Shown here: positions 31,791 through 44,128 of the stretch, piece by piece
Numbering within the stretch: position 1 is the stretch's first letter
Layout: each line of letters opens with the position of its first letter
From: Saturnia japonica
Taxonomy: Eukaryota > Arthropoda > Insecta > Lepidoptera > Saturniidae
DNA: 64,000 bases
Assembly (NCBI GenBank): GCA_033032175.1
Contig: CM065328.1
Coordinates: 8,494,690-8,558,689 of the forward strand
Direction of reading: 5' to 3'
Made by a program: the position numbers and the translations under genes
Notes under the pieces: model-generated
The model's database searches: none
Seen by the model: only the letters and a program-made list of their open reading frames with translations
Told to the model about the DNA's origin: nothing

Positions 31791-34560
31791 GTATTGTATA
31801 AAGAAATATAACTAAGTTAAATATCTTTAATAGATTTTCACCTCCTAAACAGTTCAAAAGATTATTACAGCAAGACGGTAATTAAATGCAGTCGGTAAGG
31901 TATTTTAAAAAATAGGTTTTAACAGAAATCTATAAGCTGTCGCACTATATACGCAAGATTAGATATTGCGAGAAAAAGAGACAACCTTCCACTATAGAAC
32001 TACTAGGGCTGGTATCCGAAGCCACAGCAGCTACACAGTAACTGTGTACTATCCCTGGTATAATATATAATTCTTATATTTTCCGTAGAATGAAGATATA
32101 GAATCGCCCCTCCCGGACATCATATTTCCATGCGATATCGGAGCCTTCAAACGAAGCGTGAGGAGGCATTCTGCAGGCCGGTACGACGGTGATGACTGTC
32201 TCCATGGATTTAGTCACCTTGCGACGGTCGCCATTGTTTCTTGACTTATACTACCTCATTACTACCTATAATGTAATGTGCAGTCATTATGCGGAGGTTG
32301 GGGAAAAAATCTAAGTTAAGCAAAAAACGGTTATTATCAATATTTGTGCAGATAATACCATCATTGTATTATGTTATAATTTACGTAATTTAATAAAATA
32401 TTCACGTCAATTTATTATTTTATTATATTTGTTACATTGACAAAATATATTTAGATTAACAATACATTTCTAATAACAGTAGTCAACTTTTTTTTCAACT
32501 TATTGACAACTAAGACCTGCCAAGTTAGAAAATGATTTGAAGAACGTACATTCTTACAGCTTAGTTATGGTACTTGGTCTCTTTTTCACATTTGTGTATT
32601 TGTTGGGATATTAGTTTCGAAATCAAATAATATTATTTATAACAAGAAACTGACTTCCTAAAGATCGTTTTAGTATATAAGCTGTCAGGGTATAATATTG
32701 TTTACGTCAAAACGATATTTTCCTCCCTCTTAATGTAATATAGACGATAATAACATTAATAATTGCTCGGGACGACAATGCCATAGAAAATTATTATTTT
32801 CAAGGAAATTTCGAAATAAAATTAACGGAGGGAATGGAAGCCATTAATATAATTTGTGGTGGTACGTAAATTTATAAATGATTTGTATATAAAGATTTAA
32901 CTTCTGCGCGAATTTGTCTGTACTTTTATCAATCGATGTCCTTTTCCAGGTTCCAGGTTAACTGTATGTCAAACATAGCGGTCGGTTTAGAGATTTAGTC
33001 GAGACAAACAGAGGGATAGGCAGACTTATTTTTACATTTATAATATTAATGTGGTGACTATAAGCCCCTCTCTTAGAATGCCAAGCATCACGATTTTTTG
33101 CCGGTAGCCTCTAATTTATCGTTACTATGGTGGCCATTCTGCTTCCGTATCCGTGAGGCCAAGCTCCACAGTGTTACGGTTTTCATACATCTGTCGTCAA
33201 ACTTCGAGCAAAAGTTACAGCATCTATTACTTTGGTCTGTTCCCTTATTGTATTGTGACGTATTCTATCTTTCAGTTTAATCTTTAGTAAGCTGTATTCT
33301 ATTATTCTTAGACTCACTTAAGCTTTCTAATCCTTTAATTTTTATTGATTTATTTATTCATTTGCATCATGTATGTACATTTGTTCTTATATCAAAAATA
33401 TCCGAATACATGAACCCTGAATAAGGTATGGCAAATTATTACATTTGTTTTTCAAAAATATGTTTATTTATCTAACTTATTAATTATTTATTTATTTATA
33501 CATAAAATTTGTTTGTGTCACTGTCATACATTTATTTATATTGGTCATTAATCTCTATAATCATCATGTCAAATATTTATTACATAACTTATTACTATTC
33601 ATATTAATGTCAAAATTATTCTTCAAAATTGTTCTATGTGGTTGTCATTCATTCATAAATTATGTTAATGTTAATGAGATGTGAGACAAGGTAAGACACA
33701 TTAACCCATTACATTCTTTTTTAATAATAAGTTCATATCTGACTTCATAACCTTTTTATAGTTGAGAGCAACTCCAACTCTCTAACTAAAAGAAACCGTT
33801 AATAATCACTGTGCTTCGTGGAATGTTCTAGAAGTCCGTGTGAAGGTAAAATGAGTTAATCTTAGACGGAGATCGCTTTCGGATCCGTTGAAATTAAATT
33901 TCCTTTCAAAGTTATCCTACCCCGTTCACTATTCCTTATATTTACCTAACGAACGCTCCAGTATTTGCAGAGCCAATGTTCACATTGACTTTGTTTATGT
34001 ACCTACTCAAATCCTATCTATATAAAACTATAATAAATATATTGGATTATGAACGTGAATTAGGTACTATTATAGTTTATAAAAAAAGATTTCATATTTT
34101 CCCCTTAATTTCTAGGGATTGCTTTTTTGTTTCTGTTTGAAAGCGTTAATCTATGGAACTACCAATCATATTTGAACATTTCTTATTGCATTTTAGGGCC
34201 TCTATTTATAGGAAGCTTATAGATTATATAATTTCACGCTATGGCTTTTAAGAAGCGAATCAGTAATCATGAACGTCAAGCAAGCTATACGCAATACGAA
34301 TTAATCGAACAAATTGAACACGGGTAAATTCGATTGGCACTGCTTATATGTATATAGAATTCGTTGAAGCTGGCTTGAGTGTCTCAAGGACTTATCTAGC
34401 ACTGTCTTATACCACATTTAGTTAAAATGTTGTGTAACGTTGTAAAAGTTAAACAGAAGCACCATGGTGCTACAACTCGTCCCAGCCTTATATTAGCGTT
34501 TTTGTGCCCCCCTCCTCCCTACGGTCATGCTGTGCCGGATGAATAAAACACTTTTATTAT
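31791..34560. other. 2.8 kb AT-rich stretch, no gene seen
   Basis: 32150-32240 has gcattctgcaggccggtacg and gcgacggtcgccattgt, a motif set shared with 53510-53605 (family I). The remainder is AT-rich with no coding sequence that I can support. Confidence 0.4.
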
Positions 34561-34566
34561 ATTTTC

Positions 34567-34680
34567 CTTTGCAACGTTTGTCGCAATTGTGGCAGTACGG
34601 CTACGACTCATAAATGTACTCAAAGTGGAATTGTTTGTACGCAGTGCGTTATACTGGGCCACAGTGAAAGTAAGCTTAGT
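34567..34680 (+). pseudogene. Zinc-knuckle relic of a retroelement
   Basis: The frame reads CNVCRNCGSTATTHKC, then CTQCVILGHSES, which resembles the paired CCHC knuckles of gag-like or LINE ORF1 proteins. No further coding context remains. Confidence 0.35.
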
Positions 34681-34928
34681 AAATTTACTTTGATGTTGTC
34701 ATCAAATAATTATTTATAAATAAATATACACGAGCGTTGAAGATGTGAAGGATAACATAGTAATGAAACCATTGCGTGGTTATTTCTTAAAAAATAAATA
34801 ATATATAAAGTGGTAAAGTAATTCAAAGGTATAAAAAGCACTTACATTTAAGCTCACTTTAAATAGTGACGAATAACGTAGAAGATTAGCTTCAGAAACC
34901 ACGTTGACACACAAACACGTAGAACAGT

Positions 34929-34951
34929 GTGTGTGTGTGTGTGTGTGTGTA
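34929..34951. repeat. (GT)n microsatellite
   Basis: About 11-12 GT units. It gives rise to the Thr-His runs in minus-strand frames, which are not genes. Confidence 0.9.
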
Positions 34952-35119
34952 GTAGAAAGAGAGAAGCGTTCAGTATAAAATGTTGAGCGGGGAGCGCGGT
35001 GTAGGAAAGAGCTGAAAACGCACGACGCTGGTCGAATGACACGTAGCGACATCCCATTTAGAACGATTTTACTCCCGTCCAACTCCGCTGAAGATTAACA
35101 ATAATCACAATTATTATGT

Positions 35120-35345
35120 TTGTAATGGGGACAAAATTTAACACACTGTCATTTAATTCCAAACAAAGCAAAGCTTGTATTGTGTTATCTAAACAGCTGA
35201 TATACATACATATATAGAGATATTTAACACCCAGCCATACAACTGACAATTATACTCACCACACAAATGTGAGTCATGAGCGGGAATCAAACCCACGACC
35301 TCTCGGTTCAATAGTAAGGCTTACCACAACTGCGCCATGATGCTT
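35120..35345 (-). repeat. SINE C (tRNA-derived)
   Basis: Minus strand: gcatcatggcgcagttgtgg (A-box region), B-box gtgggtttgattcccgctca, then gtataattgtcagttgtatg, agctttgctttgtttggaat and tttgtccccatta. A second copy is at 61530-61735. Confidence 0.8.
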
Positions 35346-35359
35346 TAATTCCAACGATA

Positions 35360-35538
35360 TTAAATTATACATGCGAAAGTTAGTTTGCTTGTTAGTATGT
35401 TACTCAATCACGCAAAAATGGCTAAACGAATTTGATAAAAATTGCTAGATAGATAGCTAATAACCAGGATTAACACAGAGGATACTTTTTATTCCGGCAA
35501 AGACCCAATTATGGATGAAGTCGCAGGCAGAAGCTAGT
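35360..35538 (+). mobile_element. Helitron-like unit, short copy
   Basis: ttatacatgcgaaagttagt, cacgcaaaaatggctaaacg, ggattaacacagaggatact and the end gaagtcgcaggcagaagCTAG followed by T. This order is that of the most common non-autonomous Helitron-like repeat of Lepidoptera. Confidence 0.65.
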
Positions 35539-36462
35539 ATTTAATATTGTAAATCTTATTCATAATTCATAGTGTTATTTTTGAAAAATATTGTTCACAT
35601 AAACATACCAGGGAAACAGAACTTTTCTATTTAAGTCTGTTAAAAATATCCAGATGCATGTCAATACTGCTTTAGAGTTAACTATGTGCAGACACTAAAA
35701 TATTTCCAACAGGACAGAGTCACATTTTTGTAGCGAGAGGGAACTTTTTTTCACTACACTCAGCAGTTTCAACGGAGCGACGCAACGCTTAAAATCTGGG
35801 TTTTAAAACGTTAGCACATAAGCATTAAGGGGAAGTTTGTATAACTAGTTACGTAGACGATCATAAACTGATTAGATTATTGAGTTTATTTTATCTTGTA
35901 TGAACGTTGTAATTGGATTTAGCAATAGTGAAGAAGGTGGATGAACTCCTATCCAGACCTCACTCGGCTCTTATGGAAAGTATCTATTTATATTTACAAT
36001 GCTTTAAAGGAAAATAAAACGGTTACCGAAATATCGAAATCCATCGTTCTGCTATGCTTTGAATGACGTGACGCTTGAAGAACCTAAGAAGGAGTGAACA
36101 CATTGGGTGGGAAATGGTCCCACAGTTTAACGGTACGACAAATACAATATGTATAAAAACCCCGTCGAACCTGAAAAGGGTATGTAGTTACCCCAATGAC
36201 ATTACCAAAAAAAATATCAAAATTTTATTTATTATGAAAATAAAAATGTTATTGCGATTTAAAATTAACATATTTAGTTTCCCTAAAATTTAAAAAATTT
36301 TTAAAATGTGATAACACCGTCTCCAGCCCCCGGTGCGGCGCGGCGCGGCTCATCGGTACGTTTGATCGTATGGCAGTACCTTGCGCCGTGCCGCCTGTAT
36401 TGCCATGGAAGTTTCCTCATTTAACTTTTTTTTTACATTTTATTAGGGGTAATTTTTCTTAC
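35539..36462. other. No gene seen
   Basis: 36085-36150 (aagaaggagtgaacacattg, ccacagtttaacggtacgac) is shared with 42567-42620, an unnamed repeat. 36310-36400 is a short GC-rich block with gcggcgcggcgcggc. Confidence 0.4.
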
Positions 36463-36838
36463 TTATAATCTGAGATAGATAACATAAACAGAATAAAATC
36501 TTGATACCTGAAAATATCTCCACGCATGCGACGGGGTTTTTAATACATATTGTATAAGACATAAAGAACTTTTAGTTTTTACCGAGATGGAGATTACCGT
36601 AAAACTGTGACTCCAAAGCCCAGCGCTTCTGGTTATGTAGTGGAAAGGAGAGGAGGGAATTAGATTGAAAAGCTCACTATGATACTTACGGTATAACATA
36701 CTCAGCGAGATAATGTTCTTACGCAGCTGAAGCGGTTCGATGTATTTGGTAACGTCTGCATTAATAACAATGCCGGCAGTCCGTCTCTGCAACCTGTCCA
36801 GAGTATCGAGGAGGTATTTTGCGGATCCATTCTAGAAA
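36463..36838 (-). pseudogene. CR1-like LINE C-terminal relic
   Basis: The minus-strand frame has LDTLDRLQRRTAGIVINADV, LQLRKNIISLSMLYRKYHSE and PFHYITR, the C-terminal domain after the polymerase in CR1-type LINEs of Lepidoptera. About 120 residues are kept in one frame. The 3' end is lost. Confidence 0.7.
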
Positions 36839-37435
36839 TGCCAATAGTATTCCATACACATCCGAACTTATGGCTCCTAAAGAAGAATATATCGCTTAAA
36901 TTTGGTTACGAATGTTTTGAAAGTTATCTGTAGGATACTATAAAGCTTAAAAATCTCAAACATTTGCTTAATAAGTTATTTTATTACGTTCATAAATCGA
37001 CATAATAATAACAAAGTTAAATAATAACGTTATTAAATTTACCCGGTTCATAAACAAACCGGATGTTTTATTTATCTGGTTCGTCCCGGATATTAATATT
37101 GACGTCTCCCCCTTAATATTAGAGGACGAAAACCGTGCATAATTAATATCTTTGAGCGGACACACACTGCATATTCATGAGCTAGACGCCTCAGCATAAA
37201 ACTAGATTATTAAACTGTTTTCTATCGTCTCAGATGGAATTTAATTATGCGTGTTATTTGAAAACGAAAGTTATTGTCTTTGTAATTTTGATGAAAGGAA
37301 GGTTTAAACGTTATCTATATTTGAAAATGGTAATAAAACTAAACCTAGAAATGACTCGCTCTTTACTATTTTATTTTCTCATTTTATGGATGCATCGAGA
37401 CCTTTTTTTTTCTTTAATCACTCTACTACTAAGCT
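36839..37435. other. No gene seen
   Basis: AT-rich. Frames at 36968-37165 and 37234-37617 are chance readings, the latter crossing the LINE-tail insertion. Confidence 0.4.
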
Positions 37436-37447
37436 ATTATCCAATAT

Positions 37448-37544
37448 TTTTTTCAGATCTGACTACACTGTTAGCCTTAGGGGTCCTGAAGCCGCTGCGG
37501 CTTTTACAGCTTCACCGGACTTGGACAGGTCACCGGACTTGGTC
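37448..37544 (-). mobile_element. Minimal LINE-tail retroposon, 97 bp, 12 bp target duplication
   Basis: Flanked by attatccaatat at 37436-37447 and 37545-37556. Minus strand: starts gaccaagtccggtgacctgt (with an internal repeat of the first 12 bases), then aagctgtaaaagccgcagcg, ctaaggctaacagtgtagtc and a short A tail. It is a fully bounded insertion of the 3' end only. Confidence 0.85.
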
Positions 37545-37556
37545 ATTATCCAATAT

Positions 37557-38150
37557 CAATTATTATCGTTTTTATAGTGTACTAGACGTGGGAGGTGTTT
37601 CCGGCGGCAACATGTAAAAAAAAAATCACACTCTATAAAATCTCTATAGGGAATTAGGTAATTTTTCAAAAATTTCATGCTTCTAGATCAATCGATTTAA
37701 TCTGGGCATTTTCTAACAGCATGTTTGCCCCGTGCCTACATCTTTGTTGCGTGATTGGAACAACTTAAAAGAAGGGGTATTTATAAGTAACAGCTTGGAA
37801 CTATTGCCTGATTATGAACTAAAATAGCAGTTCTTTATATTTCCGGTACCACATATTGATGTATGACACAAAAGAAAACTATTTCAATTTGTAACTCTTT
37901 ACTAAATTTGAATTATAGTGGGTGTTAATTTGAAACCGGTTATAGGTGTGTTATATCTTTTTCACCCCTGATATATTCCCCTAGTTCTCACAATATTTGA
38001 ATTTACAGCATAAAATTTTTCATCGACAAATATTTGCTATGAGCATATATCCATATTGGTAATACATAGATAGGGATTCCTGCATCGAACGTGTTCAGAT
38101 AGTCAACAAATAAAATATTAATATTCAATATTCGAACTGCAGAGTGAAAT
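37557..38150. other. No gene seen
   Basis: AT-rich spacer; nothing recognised. Confidence 0.4.
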
Positions 38151-38379
38151 TCAAAAACCGGATACTTTTAAAACCGGGTAGCGATTTAAAGGCCGGATAA
38201 CAAATGCGAGCTCAGTAAAGTACACAGTATCAGTATCAATTCCCACGGGGAAACGTTGTGGAGTATTCATTTGGATTTCAGACGGTGTAATCGACGCTCG
38301 TTCTAGACGGAACACTTCATTTACGCTGCCGCGACAAAGGATTCTACGGTGCTTTAAGGATACCGTTTCGTTTGTCTGA
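38151..38379 (-). other. Unrecognised candidate exon, about 75 codons
   Basis: On the minus strand a frame runs from 38379 after taaatttcag, a fair splice acceptor, to a stop at 38151. It has a balanced composition (ILCRGSVNEVFRLERASI, TPQRFPVGIDTDTVYFTEL) and higher G+C than the flanks. I do not recognise the protein. It could be a real 3' exon or a relic of an unknown element. Confidence 0.22.
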
Positions 38380-40112
38380 AATTTACCATAACATGGATTA
38401 ATAAAAACAGGCAACAGACGAGCGCAAACAGTTTTTCATATAAAGTACTGTTCAAAAATTCATTTTTCTTTTATTTATTTTACATTAATAGGAAAACTTA
38501 TAGGTATGTAGAAACAGTAGTAAAAATAATCGAAATAGAAGGCAATTGGGATGTTCTTACAAATAGAAATTCTTAGTGCGCAACTGAGCTGCGATCTGGC
38601 GAGCATACCTATCTATTAACATTCGGATGCTCGTATTTGTTTAGCCCCAGATAGATAGATTTGTTTAGCAGGCCCCCCCAGATATGTACATCTATGCCCG
38701 AATCATGCAATACATTATCTTGCTTGCCAGGCACTTACGCACGTGTATAGCTAAAAATTATAGGACATACATAACACGGCTAATTAAGCATGCCATTTTG
38801 ACGTTTGTTACTTAGTGTACGGTGTTCGCGATCCAATTCTCAAGTCCTAGATTTTTTTAAACATTTTAAAAAAAAATTATTGAACATTTTTATTGCCAAC
38901 CTATTTAGGTATGGTATAAGCTTCGACACTCATAAAAATCGTTCAAGCCGTTTTTGAGTCAAATCCGGATTACAAAGAGAGTGACAGTAATTTTTTAGTG
39001 AAATTTTTGTGATTAATATCTTTTATAAATCCTCTTCTTCTTCTTCACATATATAAAAATCGGTGTTTGTATGAGTGTTCCCTGTAGTGTATTGACTTTA
39101 AGAAGTAATCTATTAACTTCGTCTAAAAAACCTACGACTGACTACTACCTACTAAACTACCTACCAGCAAACATACCTCACTCTATCAAATCCTAACAAA
39201 GTTCCATACATACCTCAAACATGTCATCACCAGGCACACCGTAGGGGTTGGGGCTCACAGTCAATGGCTCCCACTCCAGAAGTTGCTCATCATTAAGGCA
39301 GAATGGTATATTTTACGAGCTTGCCTACCACTCGAATGTTGGCTTTTGTTATGAAGAGTCATCACCCGCTCTTTAACAATAAATAAATATTGATTTTGTC
39401 CTATGGCTTATTTAAGGAGTAGACAGCCGCTCCATTATATATAAGACTAATATTTAGTCGAATAAACCCCAATATATAAATAAGGATATATAAATATAAT
39501 TCCACCTCACTCAATATCAGTAATAATTGCTGCATAAAATCAGCATAAACGCTGCATAAGTAAACAGCTTTAGACGCTGCATAATAATACCGGCACAAAT
39601 GCCGAAAATAATCTCAGCCTTTAAAATTCTGTAAATATCTTGGACAACAGCCAAGAAATATAATAAAGATAATAGTACATATAATTAATATTATATAATA
39701 TACTATAAATAAAATAAAATATACTATCCCCATATACACATATACTTAATAATATAAGACCTAAAAAGAAATTTTTATAAAAGGGAAATGTTTTATATTG
39801 ATGTTTATTTATTTCAAATTTATAAAAATAAGCAGCTAACCAAATGATATTCCAAAAAATATATATATGTAAAACATATACCAACACTAGATAAAGTGTG
39901 TTTTTGAATTTTTAGGAAAATCATTTGTTATATTATTATTGAATGTTATATTAGTTATACTAAATAGAAGTATTTAAATAAATACTGTCAATGAATGATG
40001 TGAAGAATTTATATATATATAAAATATTATATGTCCAAAATATTTTTCAAAAAAATTTACTATCACGAGTGTGATCGTTTCAGAATTTTGAGGGAATTAT
40101 AGGGGTTATTTT
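38380..40112. other. 1.7 kb AT-rich stretch, no gene seen
   Basis: 39520-39605 repeats gctgcata / cagcataa in short order. 38945-38985 (aagccgtttttgagtcaaat) recurs at 42810-42850. If the primer site at 40113 belongs to a real element, its internal part should lie here on the minus strand, but no gag is visible. Confidence 0.35.
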
Positions 40113-40125
40113 ACGTTGGGCGCCA
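40113..40125 (-). promoter_or_regulatory. Retrovirus-type primer binding site of an otherwise lost LTR element
   Basis: The minus strand reads TGGCGCCCAACGT, a classic primer site for a lysine- or asparagine-type tRNA. It lies two bases after ...CATAACA, a fitting LTR 3' end (plus strand tgttatg at 40128). So the sequence to the right of 40128 is probably the U5 end of an LTR on the minus strand. Confidence 0.5.
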
Positions 40126-40127
40126 AA

Positions 40128-41432
40128 TGTTATGATTATAATTTAATTTAGGATAGTTATGTATAAATTTCCAGCATACCTTACAATTTTCAGTTAATAT
40201 AGGTTTTACAAATTATTATTACACAATTTTAATGTCCATAACCGAGACGTTCTTCTTGCCCCGACAGCTCAGCGTAGAGATCCTTGCCTAGGATCTAGAA
40301 TAGAAGTCAGCACGGTGTAGGCCGTATCAGGATACACTGCTCAAGCAGACGACGCAGCACCAAATATCTTATCTATTGAGATTTCCTCATATGTAAAAGG
40401 AAAAGTTATTATTTGTATTATAAATACAAAATCCAGGTGATACTTTCCCGGTAGTGTTCTTTCAATGTTCAGTAAGTATTTGTCGTTTTGACAAAGGGTA
40501 TTTCACCCATATTAATATTAAAATTATAAATATGTTATAAAATAAACTATCTTTTCGACTCCCAGGTCTGTTGTACAATAATTTGGTTTTTATCAAAACA
40601 CATGATAATTATGATATAAACGTTACTACTATTCAAAGGTCTGCCGTACAATGCCTAAAACATGATCAGATCCATCCTGAAGAATCTCTCATACTCTCTG
40701 TTCTAATTTTCTCTTTTGTTTTCGTTTGAATTCAAAACTTCATCTTACTAGACTTTTCTTATTTTAAAAATTCAAAATAAATCTAATCATAGATTTATTT
40801 TGCTAAACTAGAACCTGGATAGAATATTTGTCTATACCTGAGAAACTCCTAATTGCGCATGCTCTATTACTATCAAAGAATTATCAATGACAGAGATTGT
40901 CATTATATTGCAATGTAAACAATACGAACCTAAAATATTAACAAAGCTGTTATTAAACCAAAATTATCAAGTTATAAATTATCTAAACGCATCAATACAT
41001 AAACCTATCATTAATTGGTATCCTGGAAATAAAAGAATAGGTACACCAAAACAATAATAAGGTAAATCAAATGAACTTATGATGAATAATATAAAGTAGA
41101 TATTAAATAAGATTATCTTCCAGATAAATAATATAACAGGCAGTAGCAAGACGACCGCAGTGCAGAGCGGACGTGTACTGGTGAGGTGTTCGTAATTTGA
41201 TATATATATCAGGACAATACATTCCTTATGGACTCCAAAACTTCAGACAATCTTCATATTAGCTCAGCGGGTGATCCTTTTGAGTTTCCTAGCTTTCGGA
41301 TCAATGTTCCCTGTGAACTCCAAGCAGCACAGCAAAGCGTTGCCGAGTTTTCTAGTTCGGAATAAAATACAATATGTACGGACAGAAATACAAATTTGTT
41401 CACATAAATATTACCACGTATACTTGTGATCT
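40128..41432 (-). other. Probable LTR U5 region, extent unknown, then AT-rich spacer
   Basis: The boundary at 40128 is set by the primer site. I cannot find the other LTR end or a second copy in the window. 40240-40370 is a G+C-richer block (ccgagacgttcttcttgccc) that could be transcribed LTR. No coding sequence. Confidence 0.3.
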
Positions 41433-41713
41433 AACATAACATAACATACCATCACGTCTGTATCCCCGAATGGTTAGGCAGAGGTGTACTAATTAAAATA
41501 ATAAAAATGATGTATTATTATTTATTATACTTCGCCGAGTATGTTTTAGATCTCATGTAATAGGGGGCGAGCCTATTGCCATTAATCGGGCACAAAGCCA
41601 AACTCCGAGCTGCTACTGAGAATTTTCATAGAAACACACAATAACACTTACCTCAACCTGGGGATCGAACCCAGGACTTCGATCATAGCAGTCGCGCTTA
41701 CGACCACTAAGCT
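41433..41713 (-). repeat. SINE A with a small AT insertion
   Basis: Minus strand: tgcctcattagcttagtggt, gggttcgatccccaggttg, the body and ggttaggcagaggtg at the 3' end in reverse. About 40 bp of A/T sequence at 41490-41530 is absent from the other copies. Confidence 0.8.
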
Positions 41714-42867
41714 AATGAGGCAGGTAGACAAAATAAATCACACCATTTATCTTGGTATTAAAATATGAAACCCATTTCATAATAACGAATACTGATCCCT
41801 ATATGCTTACGTCGCAAAAGATGAAGTGTGAAGATAAACAAGGTAGATAATTTCCGATACACAGCCACGCTCGGGGAGCGATAACAGAGTTCGAGTAAAT
41901 TTCCTCCCCTTTTTACCTTTAGCTCCCCTTTCTACCTACTCACTTAGTTCCCTGCCACTTACGGCTTGTTCAGACGTTGTTAAGTGCCTCCACTTATAGT
42001 ATTAACGGATAAGTTACATCACATAAGACATAATGATGCTTATAAATCTATCAATCAAAATTCGAAATCAAATCACAAACTAAAGACATGTTTTTTACAA
42101 GGCACTTGTGCGGAATAAACGCATAATACCTCTACCGTATAAGGGCTCAATTCATATATTAAAAAATCGTCAATATTATCGCATCGTGATACGTGATACG
42201 TTTTTATATTTTCGGTGGCAGATTTTCTTGTGTCCGTATTCACATGCTCACGAATCGAGAAAAAATCACGAATACGTTATTATTGTCGTACGTTTCATTG
42301 CTATTAAAATAATATTTCCCTATTTACAATTTATCTTTAAAACACTGTCGTAATTTTATTAATAATCATTTTAAAATAGATTTTATTATATTTCGATTTT
42401 AATAATGAATCGTCAATAACGGATATAATATGATTTTTTTATAAAATCATTCGGCACTTTTTCGGTACCTACTGTCTCTAATGTTAAGTACAGCACAACC
42501 CGAACACAACGGTGACCACCGACCACCGAGTGATCTAAATGTACGCATAAAGCACCCGATGTCATAAGAAGGAGGGAACACACTGGCCGGGAGAAGGTTT
42601 CACAGCTTCACGCTACGACAAAGATAAGTCATAGAGAACGGATCGTAGGTTCAATTCCTATTGCCTTTTCATCAAATACAAAATCAATTGAGAATTAATT
42701 TTCAAAAATAAATTTTGATTTCTATAAGTGTTATTTACAATGCTAATTATAACCTATCAATCGAGGAATAACATATCTAAGCTTCGTAAAACGTCATAAA
42801 AAATGTCAAGCCGTTTTTGAGTCAAATCCGGACATACCTGTAAACAGAATAATAGACCTCCTTTAGT
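41714..42867. other. No gene seen; small shared repeat
   Basis: 42567-42655 (aagaaggagggaacacactg, then gtaggttcaattcctattgc) has a tRNA-like B-box and matches 36085-36150 in part; it may be the remnant of one more SINE. The frame at 42108-42353 is not recognised. Confidence 0.35.
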
Positions 42868-43340
42868 CGAAAGCTTAATGCTGAGCGTCATGATGCTCCC
42901 GGTTCTTCTAGCGACAGAGTAGCTTCCACTTTTCGCGGTCTTTACCGTGGTTAAGTGCTTCTGCGATCTTTGTGTCTAGCTGTTTGGACACTTAGTCGGA
43001 CCACCTTATCGGGTTGCGTCCCTTTGATCTCCTTCCAGTTTTCCTGTGATAACCATTTTCTCCAGATTATAGGAGGGCCTTCGAGCTATATTGGGAAAGT
43101 ATTGCAGCACTCTCTGGAGATAGATGCTCGAAAGTCTCTGCGAAACCTTTAGCTCCTCGAGAATAGAGACGTTTGTTTTGTGCGCCGTCCGTAAAATGCG
43201 CAACATGCGCCACAAACACCATATTTCAAACGCGTCGATACGTCGTCGGTCTGCATCCTTTACGCTCCAAGACTCAGCGCAATATAGAAAAATGGGAAAA
43301 ACTAAAGTCCTGACGGTATACAATTCAACATTATAAATAT
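42868..43340 (-). pseudogene. RTE-type LINE reverse transcriptase, C-terminal part
   Basis: One minus-strand frame of about 105 residues (43323-43006) reads LVFPIFLYCAESWSVKDADR, RIDAFEIWCLWRMLRI, TNVSILEELKVSQRLSS and LQRVLQYFPNIARR, diagnostic of the thumb and C-terminal region of insect RTE-type proteins. Trace coding continues to about 42870. Early parts are missing, so it is a 5'-truncated relic. Confidence 0.85.
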
Positions 43341-43695
43341 TTGCTATAAATAAAAGTCATTAAAATCAATTTAAATTATTATCATTTATGGCTAACTTCA
43401 TCACAGTGTTAGCATGAGAGAGAATTAAAATATTTTTCTTTTGTTACGCTAAATAACAGAAGTAAAATATCTTTTTACTTGCCTATTTTAATAATAGAAA
43501 AACTGGTTCTGAAAAAGGTTTTCTCGCTTTAGCGCGCTCTTGTAGTTAATCTGATAACAACACAAGAGTCGTTGATGGATAGGGAAAATCCTCGGACCAG
43601 TACTGGAGAAAAAATCTCACAATTTTATAATATTGCACTTATTTTCCAACTTATTAGGGACTTATATTCTTTGAAATATATTTACATTGTAAATT

Positions 43696-44128
43696 ATAAC
43701 ATACCATCACGACTGTATTTCCCGAAGGATTGGGCAGATTGGCCACAGTTCACCTGGGTATGTTTTTAGATCCCAGGTAATAGGGGGCGAGCCAACTGCC
43801 ATTAATCGGGCATAAAGCCAAACACTGAACTTCTACTGAGAATTTCATAGAAAGACCTGTTATAAGTAGGTAACGTCACTAATGTGATAGATCATCACTA
43901 GTCGATAAGAAGGCGGGCTGCTAACGTGGCGTGAGAACCACGGTCAGCCCTCTGAGATGTAACACTTTAGAACATAAAATAAAACCAAGTTCAATTGAAG
44001 TCCAGGATTATCATTTACCAATAATAAACCGACCAAAACAAGTCCCAATAACACTTGCTCGACCTGGGAATCGACCCTCGGACATCGAGCATAGCAGTCG
44101 CACTTAAACCACTAGGCTAATGAGGCAG
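43696..44128 (-). repeat. SINE A split by a solo LTR
   Basis: Right part 44046-44128 holds the head (ctgcctcattagcctagtgg and the B-box gattcccaggtcgag) and left part 43696-43852 the body and 3' end. The two join in the normal SINE order when 43858-44040 and one copy of the duplication are taken out. Confidence 0.85.
43858..44040. mobile_element. Solo LTR, 183 bp, inside a SINE
   Basis: Starts TGTTATAAGTAGG and ends CCAAAACA, with near-identical 5 bp flanks agacc (43853-43857) and agtcc (44041-44045). The ends have the TG...CA form of LTRs, and aataaa occurs near the 3' end (44021-44036). The orientation is thus probably plus. No second copy in the window. Confidence 0.7.

Noticed and set aside
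34780..35249. Minus-strand frames with Thr-His runs
   Set aside because: They are produced by the GT microsatellite and a SINE tail.
43124..43336. Plus-strand frame at the RTE relic
   Set aside because: Antisense shadow of the reverse transcriptase fragment.
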